A stretch of DNA of 64,000 nucleotides from NCBI RefSeq assembly GCF_022712275.1, contig NZ_JALAGU010000047.1:1-64000 (forward strand). Reading direction: 5' to 3'. Numbering within the stretch: position 1 is the first letter of the stretch; each line of letters opens with the position of its first letter. This stretch comes from Corynebacterium sp. GTDB taxonomy: Bacteria > Actinomycetota > Actinomycetes > Mycobacteriales > Mycobacteriaceae. A program made the position numbers and the translations under genes. The notes beneath the pieces were generated by a model. That model was given only the letters and a program-made list of their open reading frames with translations, was not told the origin of the DNA and made no database searches. Shown piece by piece: positions 25,280-32,299 of this stretch.

Positions 25280-25859
25280 TCGCGGCGGATGGCGGGGCGG
25301 AGCCTACGAAGCGGACCTGCTCGTCTCCCTGCAGGACGCCGTGGTGAAGAACCCGTCCGGCCACACGGTCCAGGCCGCCGCCCGGGGGCTCAGCCATTTC
25401 GGTGAGCACTCCCTGGGCTGGCTGGCGATCGCCACCGCCGGTGCCGTCGTCCACCGTGGTGACTCCGACGCGCGCACGGGTCGGGACGCCTGGATCGCGA
25501 TGGGTGCTGCCGCGTTCACCGCACACGCGGCGTCCGTGGTGGTCAAGCGCATCGTGCGCCGTAAGCGTCCCCACGATCCCCGGATCGTCGTGGGTGTGGG
25601 GACGCCGAGCTCGCTGAGCTTCCCGTCCTCGCACGCCACCTCGACTGCGGCGGCACTCGTCGCCCTGTCCCGGATCTCCGGGTCGAAGGCACCGCTGGCC
25701 GGGATTCCGGTCATGATGGCGTCCCGCCTCGTGCTGGGCGTCCACTACCCGACCGATGTGTGCGCGGGGGTGGCGCTGGGCGTCGCGACCGAGCAGACTG
25801 TCCACCGGCTCGCCGCCCGATGTTCCGGCGGCGGCACCAGTAAGGAGAACGGCCGATGA
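25272..25859 (+). CDS. PAP2-family phosphatase, decaprenylphosphoryl-phosphoribose phosphatase candidate
   Basis: A 195-residue membrane phosphatase with the PAP2 triad: KRIVRRKRPHDPR (K-x6-R-P), PSSHATSTAAA (S-H), and SRLVLGVHYPTDVCAG (S-R-x5-H-x3-D). Start is TTG 25272, overlapping glfT2 by 8 bp. Its position between glfT2 and the DPPR synthase matches Rv3807c in mycobacteria, proposed to dephosphorylate decaprenylphosphoryl-5-phosphoribose on the way to the arabinose donor DPA. The stop overlaps the next ATG by ATGA. Role follows from position and family; substrate is not proven by sequence. Confidence 0.88.
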   Translation: MSSRGGWRGGAYEADLLVSLQDAVVKNPSGHTVQAAARGLSHFGEHSLGWLAIATAGAVVHRGDSDARTGRDAWIAMGAAAFTAHAASVVVKRIVRRKRPHDPRIVVGVGTPSSLSFPSSHATSTAAALVALSRISGSKAPLAGIPVMMASRLVLGVHYPTDVCAGVALGVATEQTVHRLAARCSGGGTSKENGR

Positions 25860-26905
25860 GCCAGAACAACCAGAACCCCGACGGCGGGTTCATTGGTTCC
25901 GAACCGCACACCGCGGGTCTTGACGACGAGTCGGTGGCCACGTGGACCGAGGGACACACCGAGACTTCGCAGGACGGTGAAGGCAAGACCCCGAAGCCGC
26001 CGAAGAACCTGCTCGACGGCATGATCAAGGCGCTGCGCCCCAAGCAGTGGGTGAAGAACGTCCTCGTGGTCGCGGCCCCCGCCGCCGCCGGTGGGGACAT
26101 GCTCTTCCACGGCGACGTCATCCGCGACATCGTCATCGCCTTCGTGGTGTTCTGCCTCGGTGCGTCCTCGATCTACCTCATCAACGACGCCCGTGACGTC
26201 GACGCCGACCGGGCGCACCCGACGAAGCGGTTCCGCCCGATCGCCGCCGGTGTGCTGCCGGTCAGCCTGGCCTACGTCATGGCCGTGGTGCTCATCGTCG
26301 CGTCGATCGGCCTGAGCTTCCTTGCGTCCAACGGTCCGGAGCTGGCGCTCGTCATCGCGATCTACATTGCGCTGCAGCTGGGCTACTGCTTCGGTTGGAA
26401 GCACCAGCCGGTGATCGACATCGCCCTGGTCTCCTCCGGATTCATGCTGCGCACGATGGCAGGTGGTGTTGCCGCGGACATCGAGCTGTCCCAGTGGTTC
26501 CTGCTCATCGCCGCCTTCGGTTCGCTGTTCATGGCGGCCGGCAAGCGCTACGCGGAGCTGAAGCTGGCGATGCGGTCCGGTGCGAAGATCCGTAAGTCAC
26601 TGGAGAGCTACACCCCGACCTACCTTCGTTTCGTGTGGACGATGGCGGCCACGGCCGTGGTCGTGTTCTACGCGTTGTGGGGCTTCGACATGAGCCAGCA
26701 GCACCCGGGCCATGCCTCGGTCTGGTACCAGGTCTCGATGGTCCCGTTCACCGTCGCGATCCTGCGGTACGCCGCGGACGTCGACCGCGGTGAGGGCGGT
26801 GCCCCCGACGAGATCGCCCTGAGGGACCGGACGCTCCAGGCGCTGGCCCTGATCTGGGTCGTCACCATCGCCGTGGCGGTGTACGTGATTCCCGGGGTCA
26901 GTTGA
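25856..26905 (+). CDS. ubiA: Decaprenyl-phosphate phosphoribosyltransferase (DPPR synthase)
   Basis: A 349-residue UbiA-superfamily membrane enzyme. It transfers 5-phosphoribose from PRPP to decaprenyl phosphate, the first step to the arabinofuranose donor of arabinogalactan. Evidence: ALRPKQWVKNVLV near the first helix, the Mg-binding motif NDARDVDADRAHPTKRFRP (N-D-x-x-D-x-x-x-D), and nine hydrophobic segments. A polar N-terminal tail of about 50 residues precedes the membrane part. The second Asp-rich loop lies after FGSLFMAAGKRYAEL. It is the last gene of the glfT2 operon. In relatives aftB follows, but here a mycolyltransferase follows 166 bp later. Confidence 0.95.
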   Translation: MSQNNQNPDGGFIGSEPHTAGLDDESVATWTEGHTETSQDGEGKTPKPPKNLLDGMIKALRPKQWVKNVLVVAAPAAAGGDMLFHGDVIRDIVIAFVVFCLGASSIYLINDARDVDADRAHPTKRFRPIAAGVLPVSLAYVMAVVLIVASIGLSFLASNGPELALVIAIYIALQLGYCFGWKHQPVIDIALVSSGFMLRTMAGGVAADIELSQWFLLIAAFGSLFMAAGKRYAELKLAMRSGAKIRKSLESYTPTYLRFVWTMAATAVVVFYALWGFDMSQQHPGHASVWYQVSMVPFTVAILRYAADVDRGEGGAPDEIALRDRTLQALALIWVVTIAVAVYVIPGVS

Positions 26906-26956
26906 TCCCGCCCCGGCGACCGCCGTACCGGACACCGGGAAACTTTTGGCTCGGAT

Positions 26957-26974
26957 TGTCACCGTTTGGTAACA
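26957..26974. promoter_or_regulatory. Inverted repeat before the mycolyltransferase gene
   Basis: TGTCACCGTTTGGTAACA is an inverted repeat (7-bp arms, one mismatch, GTTT spacer) about 100 bp before the ATG at 27072. It may be a regulator site; a GATAGGCT sequence at 26993-27000 is a possible -10. Regulator unknown. Confidence 0.35.
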
Positions 26975-27071
26975 TCCCTGGCCGATGACGCGATAGGCTC
27001 CGTGACAGACGAGAGTTCCGTCCAGACCTGGGTTACACCCGCTGGTCCGGAGCCGACACCAGGAAGAGAGA

Positions 27072-28133
27072 ATGATGACGACACGTACCGGTAAGCACAG
27101 GTCCGCCACCGGCTCGTTGGGGCGCAAGGTCGTGGCCCTGATCACCGCTGTGGCCGCTGCGCTGGGAATCGCCGCCGTCGCCACCCCGGCGGCCTCCGCC
27201 GACGACCGGGCGATCCTGGGACCGCGTTGCAGCTGGAGCAACTACAACTACTGGATCCAGAACTGCTGGTTCTATTCGAACGCCATGGGTCAGGATATTC
27301 AGGTCCAGATCAAGCGCTCCAACAGCGACGCCGCGGTCTACATGCTCGACGGTCTGCGTGCCCGTGACGACTGGAACGGCTGGACCTGGCAGGGCAGGAT
27401 CGGCGACGTCTTCGAGAACGACGACGTGAACGTGGTCATGCCGGTCGGTGGTGCCTCGCAGTTCTACGCGGACTGGGTCGGCAACTTCGGTGGAAACACC
27501 ACCCCGAAGAACCCGAAGTGGGAGACCTTCCTCACCCGCGAGCTGCCCGACCAGCTGCAGAGCGGCTTCGGAATCTCGAAGAACCGCAATGCGGTCGTCG
27601 GCCTGTCGATGGGGGCCACAGCGGCTCTGAACCTCGCCGGCCGTCACCGTGACCAGTTCAAGCAGGTCACTTCGCTCTCCGGTTACCTCAACACCACCTG
27701 GCCGGGCATGTACCTGGCCCTGCAGTTCGCGATGAACCAGGGTTCCCAGGGCGCGAACATCTGGGACATGTGGGGCAGCCCGGTTGACCCGGTCCGTTTC
27801 CAGAACGACCCGATGCTCAACGTCGCGTCGCTGCGCGGTATGCCGGTCTACCTGGCCTCCGGTGCCGGTATCCCGAACGGTGGGCAAGACATGACCAACT
27901 TCTTCAACGACCCGATCGGTGGAGTCTCCGGCATCCTGCTCGAACAGATGGCCGCAAGCCAGACTGTCCGCTACGAGCTCGCCGCGCGGGTCGCCGGTGC
28001 GAATGTCACCGCGAGTTACCCGCTGATCGGAGTCCACAACTGGACGCTGTGGAAGCCGGAGCTGCAGAAGGCGCGCAACTCCATCCTCGATGCGTTGAAC
28101 GTCTGCTACCGCGGTGGCAAGCTCATCTGCTGA
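27072..28133 (+). CDS. Secreted mycolyltransferase (antigen 85 / Cmt type)
   Basis: A 353-residue secreted esterase-fold enzyme that moves mycolic acids from trehalose monomycolate to trehalose or arabinogalactan. A signal peptide ends near ATPAASADD (about residue 44). The alpha/beta-hydrolase core shows VYMLDGLRARDDWNGW, NVVMPVGGASQFYADW, and the nucleophile elbow VGLSMGATAAL with Ser179; the catalytic His is in VHNWTLW near residue 323. There is no LGFP repeat tail, so it is the short Cmt/MytB-C class. Multiple starts exist (27072, 27075). A strong hairpin terminator follows at 28166. Confidence 0.94.
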   Translation: MMTTRTGKHRSATGSLGRKVVALITAVAAALGIAAVATPAASADDRAILGPRCSWSNYNYWIQNCWFYSNAMGQDIQVQIKRSNSDAAVYMLDGLRARDDWNGWTWQGRIGDVFENDDVNVVMPVGGASQFYADWVGNFGGNTTPKNPKWETFLTRELPDQLQSGFGISKNRNAVVGLSMGATAALNLAGRHRDQFKQVTSLSGYLNTTWPGMYLALQFAMNQGSQGANIWDMWGSPVDPVRFQNDPMLNVASLRGMPVYLASGAGIPNGGQDMTNFFNDPIGGVSGILLEQMAASQTVRYELAARVAGANVTASYPLIGVHNWTLWKPELQKARNSILDALNVCYRGGKLIC

Positions 28134-28165
28134 CCTTGGGTCCGGGCGAGCTGTCCGGCCACCTG

Positions 28166-28208
28166 CACCCCGGGGCGGTTTCCTCTGTCAGGAAACCACC
28201 CCGGGGTG
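28166..28208 (+). terminator. Strong hairpin terminator
   Basis: Arms 28166-28184 (CACCCCGGGG then GGTTTCCT) and 28190-28208 pair over 19 bp with one mismatch and a 5-nt CTGTC loop. It lies 33 bp after the mycolyltransferase stop and just before the hemolysin-III-like gene. Confidence 0.85.
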
Positions 28209-28221
28209 TTCCCGTTAGAAT

Positions 28222-28941
28222 GTGCACATGACCTCACCCGTGGTGCCCGATTCCCGGCCCTCCCACAGAACGCGGCGCCCTCCCGTCGACCGGGGGCTAC
28301 GTCCGCTACTGCGAGGCCGGCTCCACGAGAACTCGGCCTGGTACTTCGCCGGTACCGGCACCGCACTGGTGGTCACCGCGTTCAGCCTCCACGGCGCCGG
28401 CACATTGTCCTGGGTGACGCTGCTCTACGTCGCCTGCCTGGTGGGTCTGTTCACCGTCTCTGCGCTCTACCATCGCGCGCCGTGGCGCAGTGAGGCCACG
28501 GTGCAGGCGTGGCGACGCGCCGACCATTCGATGATCGCCGTGTTCATCGCCGGCACATACGGGCCGGTGGTGGTCTACAGTTTCGGCTCCTGGTCGGACG
28601 GTCTGTGGGTACTGCCGGTGTGCTGGGTCGCGGCGATCGCCGCCGTGGCGCTCAATATCTTCTGGATCGGCCATCCCCGCTGGGTCGATGTGGTGGTCTA
28701 CCTGGTCCTCGGCTGGGTCGCGGTGCTGCGTCTTCCCGGCTTCGTGGACGTTCTGCCTGCGGTCGCCGGCATTCTCATCGTCGTCGGTGGTCTGGTCTAC
28801 TCGGCCGGGGCGGTGGTCTACGGGCGCAAGAGTCCGAATCCCTCGGACCGGTGGTTCGGTTTCCACGAGGTCTTCCATGCGGCGACGGTCGTGGCGGCGG
28901 CGCTGCACCATGTGGCGATCTGGCTGCTCATCCTCGACTGA
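28222..28941 (+). CDS. Hemolysin III / PAQR-family membrane protein
   Basis: A 239-residue protein with seven hydrophobic segments of the HlyIII (PAQR-related) family. Conserved residues: SALYHRAPWRSEATVQAWRR then DHSMIAVFIAGTYGPV (metal-binding Ser, His and Asp motifs), and near the C-terminus GFHEVFHAATVVAAALHHVA with two His. These proteins are thought to be zinc-dependent membrane hydrolases, with unclear bacterial roles. The start may be GTG 28222 or ATG 28228. It lies among envelope genes but is separated from the preceding one by a terminator. Confidence 0.85.
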   Translation: MHMTSPVVPDSRPSHRTRRPPVDRGLRPLLRGRLHENSAWYFAGTGTALVVTAFSLHGAGTLSWVTLLYVACLVGLFTVSALYHRAPWRSEATVQAWRRADHSMIAVFIAGTYGPVVVYSFGSWSDGLWVLPVCWVAAIAAVALNIFWIGHPRWVDVVVYLVLGWVAVLRLPGFVDVLPAVAGILIVVGGLVYSAGAVVYGRKSPNPSDRWFGFHEVFHAATVVAAALHHVAIWLLILD

Positions 28942-29287
28942 GTGCCGCGGAGCGCGCGCCGGGTCGGACGCGGGGGAGTGGGGTGGTAATACCCGGGGCA
29001 CAGTATCCGTTGGTGTTCTGTGTGCGGGTTCTGGCGCCACGTCGGGTCTGTTACTCTGGACCCTAACCTTCAACTAAAACTTTAGACTTCTGGCGTGTCA
29101 GCACTGAGACGCCGGGGCAGGCGTCCATAATGGCTCCTGTCACACCCCCGGTTCACTCCGGCCTCCGCCGGTGAGTTCGGGCCCGTGCCGTCGACACTCC
29201 GAGTGGGAGGGGAACCCGCTCGGAGCGGACGCGGCAGGTGGCCCGCCGGCCCCTGATGTACGAGACCTGAAGAGGAAAGAACGGAAC
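28942..29287. other. Intergenic promoter/leader region of the Cop1-like gene
   Basis: 346 bp. An AT-rich patch (29063-29090, containing TAGACT at 29083-29088) stands out from the GC-rich background and probably holds the promoter. It would give a leader of nearly 200 nt. The leader includes a small hairpin (GACGCC 29108-29113 with GGCGTC 29120-29125) and a stronger one at 29197-29225. No gene was seen here. Confidence 0.5.
29197..29225 (+). promoter_or_regulatory. Hairpin in the 5' leader of the Cop1-like gene
   Basis: CTCCGAGTGGG (29197-29207) pairs with CCCGCTCGGAG (29215-29225) around a 7-nt loop (one G-U pair). It is 62 bp before the ATG and could affect mRNA stability or translation of a highly expressed secreted protein. 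Confidence 0.45.
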
Positions 29288-31267
29288 ATGAAGCCATTCG
29301 CCGCGAAGAAGTCCCCCTGGGCCCGTGATACCCGTGGTATCCGTGGCGCGCGACGGGTGACCACTGCCGTGCTCGCCCTGCCGCTGTCCGTGGCCGTCGC
29401 CCTGCCGCTGGCCACCCCGGCCGCCGCCCAGGAGAACGCCCCGCAGCCCAACCCGTCGATCTTCGGCGACATCGTCGACCCCGATTCGGTCCCGGAGCGC
29501 ATCCCGCAGTCCATCCAGGAGCAGGATCTTCCGGGGCTGCCCGACGGCGTCTCCGTGGAGAAGGTCGAGTGGCTCACCGACCGGTGGGCGAATGTCTACA
29601 TCAACTCCGCCGCCATGCCCGGCGAGCCGGTGAAGGTCCAGATCCTGCTGGCCCGCGACTGGTACAACCAGCCGGACAAGACCTTCCCGTCCGTCTGGGC
29701 CCTCGACGGCATGCGCGCCCGCAACGACGAGTCCGGCTGGACGCTGTCCACCAACATCGCGCAGTACTACGCCGACAAGAACGTCAACGTCGTCATGCCT
29801 GTCGGCGGTGCCGGTTCCTTCTACACCGACTGGGACAAGGAGCAGAACGGCGTCAACTACAAGTGGGAGTCCTTCCTCATCAACGAGCTCCCTGCGGTGC
29901 TCCGCGAGGGCTGGCGCACCAACGAGCAGCGGGCACTGACCGGCCTGTCCATGTCCGGTACCGCCGCGGTGAACCTCGCCGCCCACAACCCGGGCATGTT
30001 CCAGTTCGTCGGCTCGTTCTCCGGCTACCTGGACACCACCTCCTTCGGCATGCCGATGGCCATCGACTACGCCGTCAACGACACGAGCGGCCTGTCCGCC
30101 ACCAACATGTGGGGCCCCTACGGTTCCGCCCGCTGGAACGAGAACGACCCGAAGCAGCTGGTCGACAAGCTCAAGGACTCCACCGTCTACGTCTCTTCCG
30201 GCAACGGCAACGCCGGTGCCTATGACGTTGAGGGCCCGATTCCCGGATTCCCGGAGAACCCGGCTGCCTGGGGTCTTGAGGCGATGGCGAACCTGACCTC
30301 GCGCACCTTCGTCTCCGCCGCGAAGAAAGCCGGCGTCGAGGTCATCGAGAAGTTCCGCCCGTCCGGCACCCACGACTGGCCCTACTGGCAGTACGAGATG
30401 ACCCAGGCCTGGCCGTACATGGCCAAGACCTTCGGTCTCTCCGACGAGGACACCGGCGCCACCTGTGCCCCGGTCGGTGACATCGCCAAGACCGCCGACA
30501 AGTACAGCAGCCAGCTAGGTACCTGCATCACCAACGAGTACGACGCCAAGGACGGCGGCAAGGTCCAGGACTTCCGCAACGGTCGTGTCTGGTGGAAGCC
30601 GTCCACCGGCGCCCACGCCACCTGGGGCCGGATCAGCGCCCGCTACTCCGAGATGGGCGGCGCGGACTCCTGGCTCGGCTACCCGACCTCCGAGGAGATC
30701 ACGATCGCCAACGGTCGCGGCCGTTTCGTGAACTTCGAGAACGGGGCGATCTACTGGACCCCGGAGACCGGCGCTGTCCCCGTGAAGAAGGACATCATCG
30801 ACTCCTGGGGCCAGACCAACTGGGAGAACGGCCCGCTCGGCTTCCCGACCGAGGCGGCAGTCGACATCGACGGCGGTCAGTGGCAGAAGTTCGAGAACGG
30901 CGTCATCCTCCGCAACAAGGACGGCAAGGTGAACTACGTCCAGGGCGTCATAGCGGCGAAGTACATCGCCGACGGCGGCCCGTCGCAGTCCGGTCTCGGC
31001 TTCCCGACCTCGGGTGAGAACAAGATCAACGGTGGTGCCTTCAGCGAGTTCGACAGCGGCAATATCTACTGGTCTGCCTCCACGGGTGCGCACAGCCTCT
31101 CCCGGGGCGACATCTTCAATGCCTGGGGCGAGGAAGACTACGAGCAGGGCAAGTTCGGCTACCCGACCTCCGACGAGACCGAGGAGAACGGCGTGCGGAA
31201 GGTCACCTTCCAGCACGGTGAGATCCGGATGGTCGACGGCAAGATCGAGAAGGACTACAAGGGCTGA
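29288..31267 (+). CDS. Cop1/PS1-type mycolyltransferase with LGFP repeats
   Basis: A 659-residue secreted mycolyltransferase, close in length to corynebacterial PS1/Cop1 (MytA). A signal peptide ends near TPAAAQE (residue about 49). The esterase domain spans about 80-385 with SVWALDGMRARNDESGW, NVVMPVGGAGSFYTDW, the nucleophile GLSMSGTAAV (Ser221), and THDWPYW with the catalytic His. Residues about 400-655 hold four to five LGFP repeats (for example WLGYPTSEE and FENGAIYWTPETGA; LGFPTEAAV; LGFPTSGENKINGGAFSEF), which tether to the wall. ATG 29288 was chosen because GGAAAGAACGG precedes it and the signal follows. The next gene overlaps by one base (TGATG). Confidence 0.95.
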   Translation: MKPFAAKKSPWARDTRGIRGARRVTTAVLALPLSVAVALPLATPAAAQENAPQPNPSIFGDIVDPDSVPERIPQSIQEQDLPGLPDGVSVEKVEWLTDRWANVYINSAAMPGEPVKVQILLARDWYNQPDKTFPSVWALDGMRARNDESGWTLSTNIAQYYADKNVNVVMPVGGAGSFYTDWDKEQNGVNYKWESFLINELPAVLREGWRTNEQRALTGLSMSGTAAVNLAAHNPGMFQFVGSFSGYLDTTSFGMPMAIDYAVNDTSGLSATNMWGPYGSARWNENDPKQLVDKLKDSTVYVSSGNGNAGAYDVEGPIPGFPENPAAWGLEAMANLTSRTFVSAAKKAGVEVIEKFRPSGTHDWPYWQYEMTQAWPYMAKTFGLSDEDTGATCAPVGDIAKTADKYSSQLGTCITNEYDAKDGGKVQDFRNGRVWWKPSTGAHATWGRISARYSEMGGADSWLGYPTSEEITIANGRGRFVNFENGAIYWTPETGAVPVKKDIIDSWGQTNWENGPLGFPTEAAVDIDGGQWQKFENGVILRNKDGKVNYVQGVIAAKYIADGGPSQSGLGFPTSGENKINGGAFSEFDSGNIYWSASTGAHSLSRGDIFNAWGEEDYEQGKFGYPTSDETEENGVRKVTFQHGEIRMVDGKIEKDYKG

Positions 31268-31806
31268 TGCTCATGCGTTTCCGTGCCACCCGTACCACCC
31301 GTGCACTGAGTGCCGGCGTCCTCGCGCTGGCCACCGCCGGGGCCCTCGCGGCCTGCGGTGACGACTCCTCCACCGCGGAGAGCGACGACTCGGCGTCCTC
31401 CGGCCCGTCGCAGGTCGTGCCGGCCAACCCGACCACCTCGGGTGAGGTCGTGACCACGACCCCGAACCCGCACTCGGACGGCGGTGACTCCGGTTCGGGC
31501 GACGCCCGGGACGGCGGCATCTCCGAGATCACCGAGCTGCCCGAGGCGTCCGCCGTGCGTGGCGAGGAGGACGACGCCTTCCTCGATGAGCTCAAGGGCA
31601 AGAACATCGACATCGGAGACCAGGTCCTGCAGGACCAGATGATCGCCGCCGCCCACGAGCAGTGCCTGGCGAACGAGGAGGGACGCGACAGCTTCGCCGT
31701 CCCGGCCATCGCCGGCCAGCTGCAGGCACTCGGCGAGACCGACGAGGACCCGGAGGTTGTGGCTGAGGCCATCAAGGCCGCCGCAGAGGCCAACTACTGC
31801 GGATGA
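31267..31806 (+). CDS. DUF732-like secreted lipoprotein
   Basis: A 179-residue lipoprotein. The signal ends in GALAAC (Cys30), followed by a Ser/Asp-rich linker of about 60 residues. The C-terminal part, DAFLDELKGKNIDIGD, DQMIAAAHEQCLANEEG and AAAEANYCG, fits the DUF732 pattern (two Cys likely bonded). The ATG at 31267 overlaps the stop of the Cop1-like gene, so the two are coupled. A secreted protein occupies the same place after cop1 in C. glutamicum, so a partner role in mycolate transfer is possible but not shown. Confidence 0.8.
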   Translation: MLMRFRATRTTRALSAGVLALATAGALAACGDDSSTAESDDSASSGPSQVVPANPTTSGEVVTTTPNPHSDGGDSGSGDARDGGISEITELPEASAVRGEEDDAFLDELKGKNIDIGDQVLQDQMIAAAHEQCLANEEGRDSFAVPAIAGQLQALGETDEDPEVVAEAIKAAAEANYCG

Positions 31807-31943
31807 TCGGGATCTGATCAGCTGCCGACCAGGCGCTGGTCATTCCATGTTCAAGCGGGGTGGACGCCAGTTGTGACCGTCGGGGTCACCTGAAGCGTCC
31901 GTGAGGGGGGTGAACACGCTACGATCATCAGGAGAACCTGACA

Positions 31944-32204
31944 CTTCCTGACCTAAGACGTCGCGGTGCCGTTGCCGCGGTCCCGGTTCTCTGCTCCCTG
32001 TCCCTGTGGGGTCTCAACGGCATCTACGGCAGCGGGTACTCCAGCGCCTGGCTACAGGAGAACCGTGGCGACATCCGGTCGACGTACGGCGACAAGAACA
32101 TCATGCTGGTCCTGCCGGTCGGCGGCCAGGCGTCCTTCTACCCGGTCTTCCGGTGGGATCATCCGGCGGCAATGCAGCGCCTGTGCAGCACATCGGGTCG
32201 GTGA
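31944..32204 (+). pseudogene. Mycolyltransferase fossil
   Basis: A short open frame without a proper start encodes DLRRRGAVAAVPVLCSLSLW, joined to GLNGIYGSGYSSAWLQENRG and then YGDKNIMLVLPVGGQASFYP. The last part is the antigen-85 core strand (compare NVNVVMPVGGAGSFYTDW in the neighbour), and LWGLNGIY matches VWALDGMR. The frame then reads FRWDHPAAMQRLC and stops at 32202. The nucleophile, His and whole C-terminal half are missing. It is the truncated remains of a third or fourth mycolyltransferase, directly upstream of the 938-residue paralog. Confidence 0.75.
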
Positions 32205-32299
32205 CGGGTTTTTGACGCCGTGCTACTTTTACTTCCGTCACATCTGTCACAGCGTCGGCCTCCGTGCCGTTGCTGCTGTCGTTTCAGGAAGAGTTCCCC

